A stretch of 64,000 nt of DNA from Gossypium raimondii (GCF_025698545.1 NC_068569.1:11098001-11162000); one strand, 5' to 3'. Positions 11,701-24,599 are shown, numbered from the stretch's first letter. A program made the numbers and translations. The notes: a model not told the origin generated them from the letters alone.

Positions 11701-13639
11701 TTCCCACATACCTGCAGTTTCTCAAAAATAAAAAAACTAAAAGTCAAATAAAAAACAGAAAAAAGAAGAGATAAATAAAACTATATAAGTAACTTTCTAA
11801 GTTGTTAAAAAGATGCAAGAACATGCAAGCATCTATCACATTCCAAAAACCATTTAACTATCAATTAAAAGAGCCATTAGCTTAGAATTTTGCACAGAGG
11901 GTCATAGCAACGTATCCAATCAGCAGACTCATGAAGGAAAGTGTCTCTAATTCATGCAGTTATAAGCACAGAAGTGACTAGGGTAGGTGCTTAAGCAAGA
12001 AGGGGAAATAAGCGACTCACAATATACAAACAAAACAAAATGGAGAAAGGGGAAAAAGAAGTAAAAAAAAATCTAGGCAAACACTCACACACTGCGGCAA
12101 GTACTTGGATCAAAACCAGGAGGCAGATTTCCACTTGGGATTGGCTCTATCTGCAGAATAGAAAAGTGAAAAATAAAAAAGAGGGGAAAAGAAGAAACGA
12201 TGTACAAAAAAGTCAGGTCCCACTCAACTCAATTCTAAAGCCTCCATATCCAGGAAAAAGGGTGAGTTTTTGAAGAAATCCAATAGTCAACCTAAAAGAA
12301 CAAACAAAATGCTAACTACAACCATGACAAATGTGAGCACCACTTCTCCTACTTTGAAAACACTTTCCACTTGAAAAGACAACAGACTTCCTTGCTTTTA
12401 CTATTATCACATTTTCCCCCTTCATTTTTTCAGTGCCGACTGGAAAAAAATTATTTCAGCCTCATCTAAATAAGACATACTTCAGCAGAACAATAGACTG
12501 CAGATCGGACCAAATTCAAGTGTAATGCAGTCCAAAGTTCCTTGAACTCCCTCCTCCAAAGTGAAAAACAAATCTATATCTTTCTGCATGATTCAAACAG
12601 AAAGGACTGTTGGACATGTAACTCAGAAAGAATGCAAATACATTGAAAGCACCATAGACTTTATAAATTAGCTTCATGCTGTTAAATTTCAACACTATAA
12701 ACCTAAAAATTCCCAGAACGAAATGCGGGAATCACACCTTAAGCTCCAATACTCAAACAAGAGACAGATAAATTGCACGTTTTTTTATATAATATTTACA
12801 AACTAGAGATAAAGATATAGAAAAATATAAACATGGACATGGACAAAAAGACTGATTGACTGTGCATGTGTGCCAGAGAGATGGCAACTAAACATTATCC
12901 AAACACAATCATTTCTCAACATTTGCAAAACAAAATGAAGATTAAGATTAGAAGTAAACTAAATAAAACCAAAGAAATGAGAACAACAAGTAAATGAGAA
13001 AGAAAACACAACAGAGAACCTAGTAGCTTTCCCATTGAACTTCGTATAAGAGAAATAACAACATTTGAACTTCAAGCAAATGAAAATGTAAAATATTCAG
13101 AATCAAAACAATCTTTTATCAAAATTCAAACCAAAAACAATGAGCTTCACTCTATACAAGAAGCATGTTAAAGTCACAGGCTTTCTCATTTCTGGAAACC
13201 AAATCCAGAAACGTCTCCCATCAAAAATCAAGAAAATAACTTTTGCTTTTGAAAATCACATTCAAATCGCGAAATAGGAGCAAGGTCCATCAATTCAAGC
13301 AAAGTTGATAGTAAAAGCTTAGCTTTCAAAGGTCAAACATCACAGCATTAAATATAAAACTAACCCAATCTCCACCAATTCAAAAACAAGAAACCAAACA
13401 CGAACCCGAAGATCCAAACACGATTTCGAAAAAAAAACAGATATTCCTGAAAACCGGATCAAAAACTAGCAGATACTTAATAAAAAGAGAAATTGACGAA
13501 AAATCAAAGAGGTAAGGTAAAAAAAATAGTAAAAAACCTGTGGAGGAGCTAAGATGCCAGGGTGATAGAGAGACTGTTGTTGGAGGAGAGCTTGTTGCAT
13601 CAGGGCTTGTTGCTGTTGCTTCAGCCTCAGGTGCTGCAT
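8744..13639 (-). CDS. UBP1: UBP1-type oligouridylate-binding protein (three RRMs)
   Basis: Twelve minus-strand exons: 13538..13639, 12089..12150, 11609..11711, 11375..11451, 11237..11298, 11044..11131, 10775..10850, 10649..10679, 10214..10333, 9974..10059, 9383..9559 and 8744..9028. They total 1269 nt (422 residues) in one frame. The product has a Gln-rich N-terminus ([16 protein letters not shown]), then three RRMs. RNP2-type motifs are VYVGNI, IFVGDL and VYVGNL; RNP1-type motifs are [14 protein letters not shown] and FGFVRY. The tail has a Pro-rich stretch, [13 protein letters not shown] and the family's C-terminal YYQ. UBP1 proteins are nuclear/cytoplasmic TIA-1-like factors that bind U-rich RNA, aid splicing of plant introns and join stress granules. 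The intron between 9974 and 9559 has a GC donor (GAG|GCAAGT). An in-frame Met ten codons upstream (13669) exists, but relatives start at MQ-R/H-L. Confidence 0.95.
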
Positions 13640-13726
13640 TTTTCCTCGGCGATTTTCAAGGAAAAACAAATCTGTATGTTTGGTATGCGAGAAAAGAACC
13701 CTTTTTATTCTCTTCTTCTCCTCTGC

Positions 13727-13733
13727 TAGGGTT
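13727..13733 (-). promoter_or_regulatory. Telo-box-like motif in the UBP1 leader
   Basis: AACCCTA on the minus strand about 90 bp upstream of the UBP1 start codon, in a region that probably forms the 5' UTR. Such motifs are common near plant translation and RNA-metabolism genes; the role here is inferred. Confidence 0.35.
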
Positions 13734-13829
13734 CGAAGTGTAAGGGGACCTCGAGAAAAGGAAAAAAAATGAAAGAGGAAGAAAAAAAAAAGGCCTCTAA
13801 AGAGAGAAAATGACTGGATCCGAGAAAAG

Positions 13830-13837
13830 TATTTATA
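13830..13837 (-). promoter_or_regulatory. TATA box of the UBP1 gene
   Basis: TATAAATA on the minus strand about 190 bp before the start codon, followed by purine-rich leader sequence. Position and direction fit the UBP1 core promoter. Confidence 0.6.
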
Positions 13838-13859
13838 GCGGGATTATGATTGAGTGGGA

Positions 13860-16320
13860 AAATTAGAAATTTACCTTCTTATTGTTTATTGTAAACAAAT
13901 CGTAAAATTACACGTGCACATGAATTTATTACAGGTTATTTTATGTTCGAAGAAAAATACAAAATCCATGTCCAATAGGTAGGCAATAAGGGCTTAGAAA
14001 ATTATAAAAGCTTCGGCCCAATAGGCCACACGTTACAAGTCGACTGATAGCGTCTCATCATAAAATTGGTTTATAATTGTTTTAGAGAATTTAGTTTGTT
14101 GGAAATGAAACTAAAATTCATAATATAAACCTCCAAATTTTATGTTCTATTTAATATGGTTTAGGGGTTTCCAGTAAGTTTTAAAAAACTGGATTTTTTC
14201 ATAAGAAAGGTCTATTTTTTTTAGTTGTCAATGCCCATGGAAATATAGGTTTTTGTTTGGTAATGTAAACTATTATAGCTAGATCTGAGTATGTGTTGGA
14301 TAACTTATTCAAGACTGAAGGTTTGTTTAAAAAGTAAGAAAGTTTGGACAAAAGTATAAGCTTGAAAAATAGATTTGGTAAAAAAAAATAAGGCTCTTTT
14401 TCTAAATGAGTTAAGGTTCCGTAAGATTTTTTTGCTCAAGCTCGGCTGGCTCAAATTTGGCTAAATTTTTTGTTGTTGTTGTTTTGCTATTGTTTACGGT
14501 TGTTGTGATTGCTATTATATTACTACTACTTGTTGTTATTATTTGAGTATTGTATAACTCTTATTTTGTTGTTAATTTTTCTACTATTTTAGAAGCATTT
14601 GCTTGCTAAATTGCAACTATCTTAGTGTTATTTAAGTATAAATATTTTTTAATGTGTTTTCAAAATTGTTTAGGTAGATATACTTTTCATTATATGAATT
14701 TGGTTTTAATGTTCAAAATTACACTTGAATTATTTTTGGCCCAATTTAGCACTCAAATTTTACTTTCATCACACATTTAGATCTATTTTTGCAACACAGT
14801 TTAAAAATACTTAAAATAACAAAAAATATAAAGAAAAGAAATTAAAACTTTTATCTAAAATTTTAAAGAATTAAAAGAAAAATAAAAAAGGTAGTAAAAG
14901 ATTATATAATTTTGAAAACTTATATATTTCCCTTTTCTATGTATTTTTTGAAATTTTGAAAACTTCTAAAATTTTATTATTTTAAAAACATTTTATTATT
15001 ATTTTAAAAATCAATATTTATTTTAAAATATTTTTATTATTTGATTATTTTATAATTTTTTCGTTATTTATTTATTGCTGATAGTAGGTATAGTCAATTG
15101 ATGACTTGACATGTGTGCCACTTGTAATAGTTTAATCTAACATTAAAATAAATTTAAGTTCCTAAAATGTATTTATCTAATCTATTTATAAAGCTAGAGA
15201 ACCATATCAGCTTTTTAAAACTTATAATAAATAGTTGATTTTTTTTTTAATGTTGGCATAATATTATTATTTGAATAAAAATAATATACATCGATGTAAA
15301 GTAATTATTTGGTGCAATCATTTTTCAAGCCCAACCCAAAGAATCTCTCTCTTACCTTACTCTCACTCTTATCTTCTTTTTTTTTTTAAGTTTCTTTCTT
15401 CCTACCTTCATCGATTTATCATGGAAGCATCGTGGTGTGTTGAGATAGTTTGTATGTAAATGATTAGGGCTTTGAATTTGAATGTCTCACATGTAGTAGT
15501 GGTTGTCATCTAAACAGGCAAGCAGCCACAAGTACACAGTGTGAATCAAAGAAAACACATTTCGTGAACATTGTCCTATCATTATCGCCTACGCGTTTTC
15601 CGCTATCGGAAGGTCAAAAATCCAAATCAAAATAATCTTCTCCCTTTCATACGGAAAACCTGATGGCCTTTAGTTACCAATCACGGTAACTTAAAAGTTG
15701 TTACCAAAATATACATATAAAGAAACGGAATCCATCACTGTTTGCTATTTTGTATTCAAAGTTTCTGGGAATGATACGGTGCATTTCACGTACTTTCTGC
15801 TGCTGAAGTATCCTTTGCCTGTCAAATTTCTGCACGTTCTTTTTCCTTTTTTAAAAGAAATTTATTCTATGAAGAAAGATTCTTTTGCTGAAATGGGTAA
15901 AGTGTCTCAAAATTTCTTTATACATTTTGGCAGATATCTTCGCATATGTTCGAATTTGTGTAGGATTTAAGGTACCGAAAAAATAGAAAATTCAAGTAAC
16001 ATGACTAAAGATAGAACTTGAATACATACTTGGAACCTTTTCTGATTCATCAATCTTGAAACCATTTAATGAAGTTGTCATCTGCTTTCTGTCTGGTTCC
16101 CTACTTGCCAACAACAATAACCAAACATTGGTGAAGTTCCATCGTGAAGACGATAGAAAACAGTTTCTTGTGGGTTTTTTTTTTTTTTTCCTTCTTCTAG
16201 CTATCAATGGATGAAACTCGCACAAAAAAGGAAATCAGATCTTAATCTGATTGTAAACAGAAGAACCTTAAACCTATATTCACTAAGGTGGTCCTAAGTG
16301 AAGTGAAAAAATGTATGTTA
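13860..16320. other. Intergenic region between UBP1 and the JAZ gene
   Basis: Upstream of UBP1 and downstream of the JAZ gene. Contains TTG-rich low-complexity sequence (14460-14620), A/T-rich stretches and a CT-rich patch near 15345-15410 that resembles a plant 5' leader but is followed by no usable ORF. Short frames at 15271..15459 and 15698..15970 show no known domain. No element with clear ends was found. Confidence 0.5.
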
Positions 16321-17892
16321 CTATAACTTGAGATCAAGATCTCTTGAGGCTTCTTTCGATGATTGACCTTCCTCGTGAGATGATTTGTTTTCATCGGGTT
16401 TAGGTGGCAGAGTCGATCCTCTTGCGTTGTTAACTTGGTATGGCGCTCTAGCTGTTGCCCTGAATATGAAGCCAATGGTGACAGTTTAGTGATGTAATTT
16501 ATCCCGAGTCAAGAACAAGTTAAAATAACAATACCAGATCGCCTTTATCTATATCTGGTGTTTGAATGTTTGATGGATAAAAGTAAAAGAATAAAATAAA
16601 ACAAGGGTTAATCATAGTTTGCAATCTAAGGCACCAGATTTTATTGTATTCTTAGGGGGAACTAAGCAGTTTATATGAAGCTTTAGCAACATCCAAAAGT
16701 TTTCGAGTTGTGGAAGAAATTTTCTTACCTTTCTTTTCTCTTTTCGAAAAACTTGTGAAGTGAATTTCTTCTTGCAATTCGAAGATCTGCAAAGAAGCAA
16801 GTAAAGCAAACAACTCAGAATTGATCATTGATGGTTAAAAACTTGCAAAGTTTTTCCAACAGAAACTTGCAGGAATTGATTCGAGGCCACATTATCAATT
16901 ACCTGAAGGTCCTGAACCGCCATATTGATGCCATTCAACGGAAGAATCATGAGGGGGAGGAGGACTATTCCCAGTCGCGGTAGAAACATTCAGGTCTGGA
17001 ATTTCATGATTGCTAGGCTCGATTTGGACTGTTTTAGACTTAACTTTTTCCATGACAGTATCAACAACAACACCGCTTGCGGTTGAGCATCCATGGCTAG
17101 CTAATAAGTCCATGATTTCCTTGAACTTGTCAGCTGGGAAGTCATTAAATACTGCCACTTGACCACCAAAAAATATGGTCATCTGGGAATTCTTTGGTTC
17201 CACTTTTGCTGGTTTTCTGAATTAAACAACACTATATCTTAGTTCCATAGACTTTTTTTAACACATTTCTGTCAATCCTATAAAAAATTTTTAACAGCAA
17301 GGCATTAAACTTGCAACAATTGATCGACTAAAATATACTTGAAAAGATCAAACTAGGGGCATCTGAAATTCCAAATATCTAACACGCACCTGAAATCTGT
17401 CATCATGTTGGTATCTTCCTTGGAACTGGAGGCACCAAAACTCCTAATCTCTGGGAAAAAACCACAAGGTTTCGCATTTGATTTCGATGTAGATGCCCCG
17501 AGATTCGGTTTTAAACTCTCATAAGAATTATCCATGTTGGGCAAAAAGTTCTTCGTCATTGTTTGTTGCCTAGATGTTTCAATCCCTGCAACATCACGAA
17601 ACAAAGAAATATAATAAAACACCCTTCTTCCCATATCCAAGCATCCACATAAGAAAACAAAAACCCAAAAAATTCTTCATAGAAATCAACCCAGACAAGA
17701 AAGCTCCCTTTCGTCAACAGCTAACAGAAGCCTAGAAAGAAAGTAAAAGAAGGTACCTTTAGATTCAGGTTTTGAAGCCAACCGAACGCTGATACTCCCA
17801 AGATTCCTTTTTTGCTTTCAAGAACTGACTGAGAAGATTGACAAAACTTGCTCTCCCGAGAGCCTTCCCGGATTTTTGGCCTGATTGGACAT
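16321..17892 (-). pseudogene. JAZ6: JAZ5/JAZ6-type TIFY protein gene with disrupted first exon
   Basis: Exons 17757..17892, 17390..17585, 16903..17216, 16729..16786 and 16321..16459 splice cleanly (843 nt, one frame). JAZ proteins are nuclear repressors of jasmonate responses that bind MYC factors and COI1. Visible: the TIFY core TIFFGGQV with VFNDFPADKFKEIM after it, an IPDLNV EAR-like motif, a Jas motif beginning LRIARRNSLHKFFEKRKER followed by ARAPYQVN, and a C-terminal LDLKL after EEGQSSK. These features match TIFY11 (JAZ5/JAZ6) best. The frame from the ATG at 17890-17892 hits TGA at 17818-17820 (codon 25). The conserved N-terminal sequence NLLSQFLKAK lies in another frame between two A-runs (17873-17877 and 17808-17813), as if one A was lost and one gained. 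Translation could start at the exon 2 ATG (17557-17559), giving 226 residues with TIFY and Jas intact. Either an N-truncated gene, a young pseudogene or homopolymer sequencing error. Confidence 0.85.
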
Positions 17893-20039
17893 TGCTTCTT
17901 CTGCTTCCTTTCCTTGTTGTCGGAGAAGCTCTCAAAGTTTCTTACAAAAGCTGAATAAAACGACTGTCAAAGATCAAGTTTCATGGTATAATCAAAATCA
18001 TTTTGCCAGCCACTCAAAAGAGATTTTCAGCTGAAAGAGTATGACAAACAGGCTTCTCCAAAACTCACCACTTTCTTTGAATCTGATGGGCAATGAGTAG
18101 TCCTGCTTTTATCTTGGAATTATGAGAAAACATTATTTATTTTTTTGATTCAAGAGCACGTTTTTTTGCTTGAGAAAAAAAAAGTTAAAATAAATATTAC
18201 TAGTACTATAATATTTTTAAAAAAATATTTCTTTATTATTTTATTACGTATTAAAATATGTCTCAGTAATTTATTTGTAAAGTTTTTAAAATTCCGTATA
18301 CAACAATATTCCTTAAAACTACCATATATAATGTGAGTACGTATTCATTTTTTTTCTTTAGCGAAAATAATTAGTTTTTCGTTAAAAAGTTAAATAAATT
18401 CTTTTCATATTTTTTTAATTGTTTTACTCACTTAGTGACATGGTGAACGTGCATAACATTGATTTATTTAAAATATTTGAGTTTACAAGTTGTTTGATAA
18501 ACTAAGAAATTAAATGAAGAGTTTTAATATTAAAATTTTATTTTAAAACTATTTAGTATATTAATAAAAATTAAGAAAAGCGAATTAAATTGTTCCATAA
18601 TAGTGAATCTTTTGAAAAAAATTATTTCGTATTTTTATTTTTTAAACATATATTTGAAATAAATTATTATTTTATTTTTCTAAAATGTAGTAGTTTATTT
18701 CATAATACACTTTTAATATAATTATATTTAAAAATAATTTAATAATTTCAGATAAATAGTTATGTACCTATTTATCTTATTCAATATTTTTGTCGTTGGT
18801 GTTTTTTATTAAATAAATATTTAACGTTGTTATGAAACACATCTAACAAATTAATTGTTAAATATTTCAATACAATGAAAACTTTCACTGCCTTATGGAA
18901 CACAAATTTTGCATTTCTCTCATACTTTTGTATCTATTACTATCCAATATAAGTTTAATTACCATTTTATAAATTTAACTTCTAAATTTTGGGTCATACT
19001 CGATTGAGTTATGGTGATTAATATATTAAAATTAATAAATAAATAAAAATGATGAAACTCATCAAAACACATTTTAATCATACTAATGAAGTCTTATCAA
19101 CAGTAAAAACCAAGTTTTGACAAAAGTAAAATATAATTATACATTAAAAGATTCACATACTGATACAAAACATTTTAGAGTTTACAAATAAGTTTGAGAA
19201 AATGACATGTAAGTATAAAGATTGGTAAAACCAAAAAAATAAAAATTAATATAAATATAAATATATAATAAGACATATTTTATCTTTTTAACTATATTTG
19301 TAGAGTTTAAAATTTTTCATAGATAAACAGAGTATAAAATAATAAAAGACATGATGAAAATTTAAATTTTCATAAATATATTTAACTGAGAACTAAAAAT
19401 TGCACAAACAAAATTAAAATTATTATAAGTGTCATTTAAAAGATGTTTTAAAATCTATAAATAAATAAATTGGATATTTGTGCCTACTCAAACTTCACCT
19501 TCCTTGATTATTATCCTATACAAAATCTAATATATATTCATCTTCTCACACTTCTTTTTACCTTATTCCAAGGGCATAGCAAATTAGATAACTATTTAGA
19601 AAATAAATCGACTTTTAGATTATTTTAAGAATTTCTTTTTTCTGATTCTGTTCGGTTCTTTGTGCAAGTAACATGTGCCACTCATTTAATTTAATTTTTT
19701 AAGATTAATTGAATCCCACGTGTCAACATCATATGAAACTGCCACGAGATCATCGTTGAAAAATTGTCTTAGTCCTTTTTTTTTTTTTTTAGATGAGTGA
19801 CGCGCTTTAGTTATACGATAAACTCATCATCTGACGTAGGGATCATTGTTCATCTACTACTCATTCTCTCAATTGTTTAACTATTTGTATACCCTATAAT
19901 TATGATTAACCATTTCCTTTATCAATGCAATATTGGTGAGGGGGTCAGAGATCAATATGGGATCGCGAGATTAAGTTAATGGAGTTGTAATAAAAGTTCT
20001 AAAAGTTTAATGAAATTTTTATATATCGGAAACAGTCAA
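17893..20039. other. JAZ 5' flank and AT-rich intergenic DNA
   Basis: 17893-18110 is the likely JAZ 5' UTR/promoter (CTT-rich in the plus reading). The rest is very AT-rich with no coding sequence. A G-box-like CCACGTGTC occurs near 19716. No element borders seen. Confidence 0.45.
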
Positions 20040-20470
20040 CCAAGATGTCTTAAAAGGATTTGGACTTCCGACCCATGACCTGAATGGACCCGACTCGAAA
20101 GAAGTAAGTTCGTGGAGATAGCTCGCGAAGAAGAGTCCGCGAGAACACCTTGCTGGGTGGGGTCACAAGGTATGTTCGTGGGAAGGATCGCAAGCTTGAC
20201 AAGTCATCTAAACTCATGACCGACAGGTACAGAGCTCACTAAGGATGCCAGAATCAGAAAGGACCGCGTGCTCCATAGACACGTGTCCAGCAAGCTATGG
20301 GCACGCAGGAAATGCCAACACCAAAGCCAGGGAATGTCAGTGCCATAAGGCCAAGACAAAATAACGAGTTCCACTATGAGTTGTAATAGTACAAGTAATA
20401 GTGTGTATAAATACCCCTGACGTTCCCCTCTATGCGAAGCGAGAAAACTATTACTCAACAGAATTTTTTT
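20040..20470 (+). mobile_element. LTR fragment (promoter/R region)
   Basis: A GC-rich island in AT-rich DNA with short repeated phrases (CGCGAAGAAG, GTCCGCGAGAA, GTTCGTGG) and TGTATAAATACCCC near 20404, followed by a short region ending in ACTCAACAGAA. The composition and TATA placement are typical of Gypsy-type LTRs in plants. No partner LTR, primer site or target duplication was found, so it is a fragment or solo LTR remnant. Confidence 0.45.
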
Positions 20471-20859
20471 AAAAAAAAAAGAATAGGGATCTAATTAAAA
20501 TTTAGTGAAATTGCTGAGAATTAATTAAAATTTTCAAAATAACTTTCAAAATTTTCCAAAATATTAGAGAGCCAAAGCCCTCCTAGGCCCTATAAGGATT
20601 TATCTCGTTGAGATAATAGAGTCTAAACATGAATCATCTATGTGCCAAACCAAAACTCTATCCTCTCTTCCAAATTATTTATGTGTCTTGAGCTAATATT
20701 TAAAGTTCCAACATAGTTTGTGTCACCTTCAATCGAATCTCAAGTTAATTGTGAATTTATTAAAAAAATTTAGTTTTATAAAGGGTAAATATTATTTTGA
20801 TGATATTTTTATTTTTTTATGTTTTATATAAAATCTAGAAAATATACATTAAATTTGTT
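20471..20859. other. AT-rich spacer
   Basis: No coding sequence or defined repeat recognised. Confidence 0.4.
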
Positions 20860-21160
20860 GCTAATCTCTATACTATCGTTAATTGTGAATTTAGTCCCTT
20901 TACTTCAATTTGGTCATTTTCAATCACTGTACTTTTAGAATTAAAATTGCAGTCCCAACCAAAGGGTAACTATAATTTTCATTAAATTAAATTATGTTAT
21001 GTTAGCTTACTATTTTTACATGTTACTAAAAAATGTGAATAGATTTAACGATTGTTATTTGTATTAGGACTTAATTTTGAAATTTGAAAAATATAGCGAC
21101 TAAAAATAAGCTAGTTGGAGAATATGGACTAAATCTACAACTTTATGCATAATATAAGAT
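20860..21160. mobile_element. Diverged MITE-like foldback element
   Basis: The left part has GTGAATTTAGTCC, then CTTCAATTTGGTCATTTT; the right part read in reverse has GTAGATTTAGTCC and TTATTTTTAGTCGCTATA, so the ends are loosely inverted copies. The phrasing resembles the better preserved element at 53889..54419. No target duplication was found. Confidence 0.45.
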
Positions 21161-21879
21161 TAATAGAAGAAATTAACCAAACAAATTTGGCTGCTACCAT
21201 TTTACACCAAACAAAGTATAAGTAATAAATCCACTACTTACATAAAGTACAAGTTCTAGTAGCGAATTTTGATAGAAAATATATGCATATAAAGGATTTG
21301 AACCGAAAGTGTAATGAACTTTATTCTATCATTTTACCATTTCAACAAAACATATATTTAGCATTTATATAAATTTTCTTATAAAAGGTATTAGATAATT
21401 GTTTTCACCGAGGTGTGCCATAAATCTAGTATTTTAAATAGTATTAAATATTCATGTATAAAATGGGCTTTTGCTGCATCCTAGTTTCTAATGTCACATA
21501 TATTGCATGTTATTTTAATTTTTATTTTTAATTAAAATTTTAAATATTGTATTTTAAGCATTGTAATTAGTGTAAAATAATTTTCATCATTTGAATTATT
21601 GAATATAACTAAATTATACTAACTTATTTAACAATTCAAATATTATAATAGTAAAAATTTTCAAGTAATTTACTTTTCAAATATTCTTACATGTTTTATT
21701 TACCTTGTATGCCAATATATGCAATCCAAAAAGATATGAGGTGGCTTTATGATAATTTATATCTTTATATTAAAGATAATTGATTTGATGTGATTTGGGC
21801 AAATTAAGATGGATTAGAGCTTACTTTTGTAAAGATTAATTTATGTTATAAATATACAAGGCTTAATCAACTTTGATAA
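21161..21879. other. AT-rich spacer
   Basis: No coding sequence or defined element recognised. Confidence 0.4.
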
Positions 21880-22480
21880 AAGTTTTATTGTTGAGGTAAA
21901 TGTTTTTGAAGTGGATGTCGAAATGCCAACGAAAGTGGCCATTGCAATCAGACACTTCGACAGACAACATAATTTGTCTTATTTGGAGTTGGAAAACTTT
22001 TTAACCAAATCACTTGGGTAATGACTTGATTTTGTGGACATGTGTTAGCCTGTATTTGAAGATCTATATTCTAGAGCAACAAATATTTGAAGATTTGATC
22101 AAATTGGATCGAGACTGTATTGAAGACATATCTCTAAGGAATCTACTTTATGTTGGACTTTATTAGTATATTGTATTTTGCTATTTATTAGCCGTTGTTT
22201 GATAGGAATTGAACTATAATTGGTCTATAGTATGTTAGCTAGTTTCAAACTTTTATATATTTAGAGACTTGTATAAATTTATGCATGGAACATTGAGAGC
22301 ACCTATATGTTCATTGAGGAATGTATTTGTGAGTGCAATTGAGAGTAAACAAGTAGTGTTTACAACCTAAGTTCTCATGAGGAGAATTTAAAGGTGAATC
22401 TTTTAATCTTTAGGTATAAATGTGAGATCTTTATAAATTGAGAATGATTGAGTGTGATTCGCTTGTTATATTGTGAATTA
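21880..22480 (+). mobile_element. Possible Copia-type LTR remnant
   Basis: A mixed-composition stretch with a TATA-like TATATATT near 22257, GAGAGCACCTATATG, and GAGTGCAATTGAGAG just downstream, resembling the U3-R-U5 region of some Copia LTRs. A short ORF-like segment near 21900-22010 shows no known domain. No borders found; tentative. Confidence 0.25.
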
Positions 22481-23236
22481 AAGATAGTTGAATTACTTAC
22501 AGAGCTAGGCTTCGGAAACACAAGGAAACCGAATTGCGTAAAAAACCTGTATTCATTGCTATTTTGTTTACATAGTTTTCACAAATTAAGTTGTAATGAC
22601 CAGTGTAGTCAAACACTTCCATTCAATTTAGACAGCTCAATCAATTAACAACTTTAAATACCGAGAATAAAATTACAATTATATTTTTCAATGATTCTAT
22701 AAATACTACTTAAATGAAAATGTCTTACTCGTGCATCTATTTACCACTAATTAAGAAAACAATAAATATAATTAAACATGAATAAAAATATAATTAGATG
22801 ATAATAACTGTAAAAACCTACATCATTATATTTATTATGTTATTGTTAACGGTTACTGTTAAGTTAACAAAGGAAACTGCTCCCACAATAATTAAGGAAA
22901 ATGTTGTCTTTTCACTCATCTGGTATCGTATAAAATTTTAATCCTGATCAGTAATTTGTGCCTTGCTTCTTATTAATTATGGTTTATGCGTCATATTAAT
23001 GAATGTTTAATTGATTTAAAGCTAAGAAGTTAAATAAATAGTTTAATAAAAAAAACTTTAAAACAGCTCCTTCCTATTTCTGATACAACTTTTTTATCAA
23101 TCACCATTATATTTTTAATTATTTATTAATAAGCATTAATTTTAAAAAACTTTCATTGAATAAATTTTATATTTATTTTATCTAAAAATATTTCGAGCGT
23201 GCACAGGGACAAGGACTAGCCGACTAGTAGATTACG
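22481..23236. other. AT-rich spacer
   Basis: No coding sequence recognised; a 66-codon frame at 22448..22648 has no known domain. Confidence 0.4.
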
Positions 23237-24213
23237 GGGTGAACTACCCAAAAAGCTGTTTTTTTACAAAAAAAAAAAAAATCACCCGATTAAATTAACT
23301 ATTTCAAAATTTATCATATTAGGTTGATTTTGGAGGGAAGAAAAATGTGTCTAGCTAAATGTGTTTTCAGCGAATTTGACAGAAAAACGTTTCTAGCTTA
23401 ATCTACTTTCTTGCTCAGTCAGTAAAGGGCATCTAGTTAAATGCGTTTTTCCTAACACTTACCCCACCGATAACTATTCCCCCAACGGTAAGAAACCTCT
23501 CCATTTAAACCCCAAAAGGTTTCATTTTTTTTTTAATTCACTCTCAACCCTCTCTCAATCCATTTTCAATCATCTATCAATTCTCTCATAATTCTCACTA
23601 AATTCTCTCAGCTCACTCTCATTTTTTATTAAATTTGCATTAAGGTTTTTTTTAATCAATTTTATATTACAATTTTTTTCATTTTTATTGAAATTATTAA
23701 TGACAAATTCTCTTATTCATTTGGATGACAAGTACATTTCGACTATTCAATTGCAAATGGGGTCCTAAAAGAAATATTTATAACAATTCTAAAATTTATA
23801 TTTTCCTCCAAATATAAATATTATAAAAAATGCAAAATAGTATATAAAAATATTAAAAATTAAAAAATTCCTAAAATAACGATTTTAGAGACCTAAAACA
23901 AAAGCCCTATACCTTAATCTCTAAAACCCTTGAAAGAAATCAAAACTCTAACCCTAAGAATCATAAACAAAAATCCTAAAAAACCCTCAAAAAAAGATTA
24001 GAGAAAGTGTGTGAAAATGCATGGACGCACTTTGGTGAGGAGAAAAGTGTATCCAATTGGATGCGTTTTCCTACCAAATTTGTTGAAAAAGCATCCAACT
24101 GGACACGTTTTTCTTCTATTTCTCAAATTGGTCTAATCTAATAAATTTTGAAAAAATTGATCAAATCTAGTAATTTTTTTTAAAAAAAGGGCCTTTTTGG
24201 GTAATTCATTCTA
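23237..24213. mobile_element. Non-autonomous DNA transposon (MULE-like) with inverted ends
   Basis: Ends are inverted copies: left GGTGAACTACCCAAAAAG then a T-run, right (reversed) ATGAATTACCCAAAAAG then a T-run. The similarity continues inward for about 80 bp (CAAAATTTATNATATTAGNN, then TTGATTTTGGAGGG versus CCAATTTGAGAAAT). The interior has no transposase and contains repeated phrases such as CTAGCTAAATG/CTAGTTAAATG followed by CGTTTTTC. A clean target duplication was not found. Class assignment rests on long inverted repeats and is uncertain. Confidence 0.6.
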
Positions 24214-24370
24214 ACATATATTTTTAAATGGTGTATTGGTAATTTAAAGCAATTAGGGGTGCATATTGGTATTCACGTGTCTAGGAGTTAGGCGCTATTA
24301 TATAGGAACGGTTAACGGTGTTATATGTCGATAGAGACAAACAATTACGTGGAATTTACGTGCTGTTATT

Positions 24371-24515
24371 TTCCTTGTAGTAAATGGAAGCAAAAACATA
24401 TTACCAAAAAGAGAAAAAAAAAAGAAGAAGAAGAAGAAGAAAGAAAGCAAAAACGTATTACCAAAAAGAGAAAAGAAAAAAAATGAAGAAAGAAAGCAAA
24501 AAAGTATAATACAGC
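24371..24515. repeat. GA-rich tract with a direct duplication
   Basis: GCAAAAACATATTACCAAA at about 24391 is repeated as GCAAAAACGTATTACCAAA at about 24448, each followed by AAGAGAAAA and purine-rich (GAA)n/(GAAA)n sequence. Visible directly. Confidence 0.75.
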
Positions 24516-24599
24516 ATGTGGTAAACAATTATTGCCTCAGTTGGACACCGAAAGAACACATCAGGGGCAACTTAATCCATTTCATGCTAAACACGTGGC

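Noticed and set aside
24298-24528. Phe-rich minus-strand frame
   Set aside because: Translation of the GA-rich tract; low complexity.
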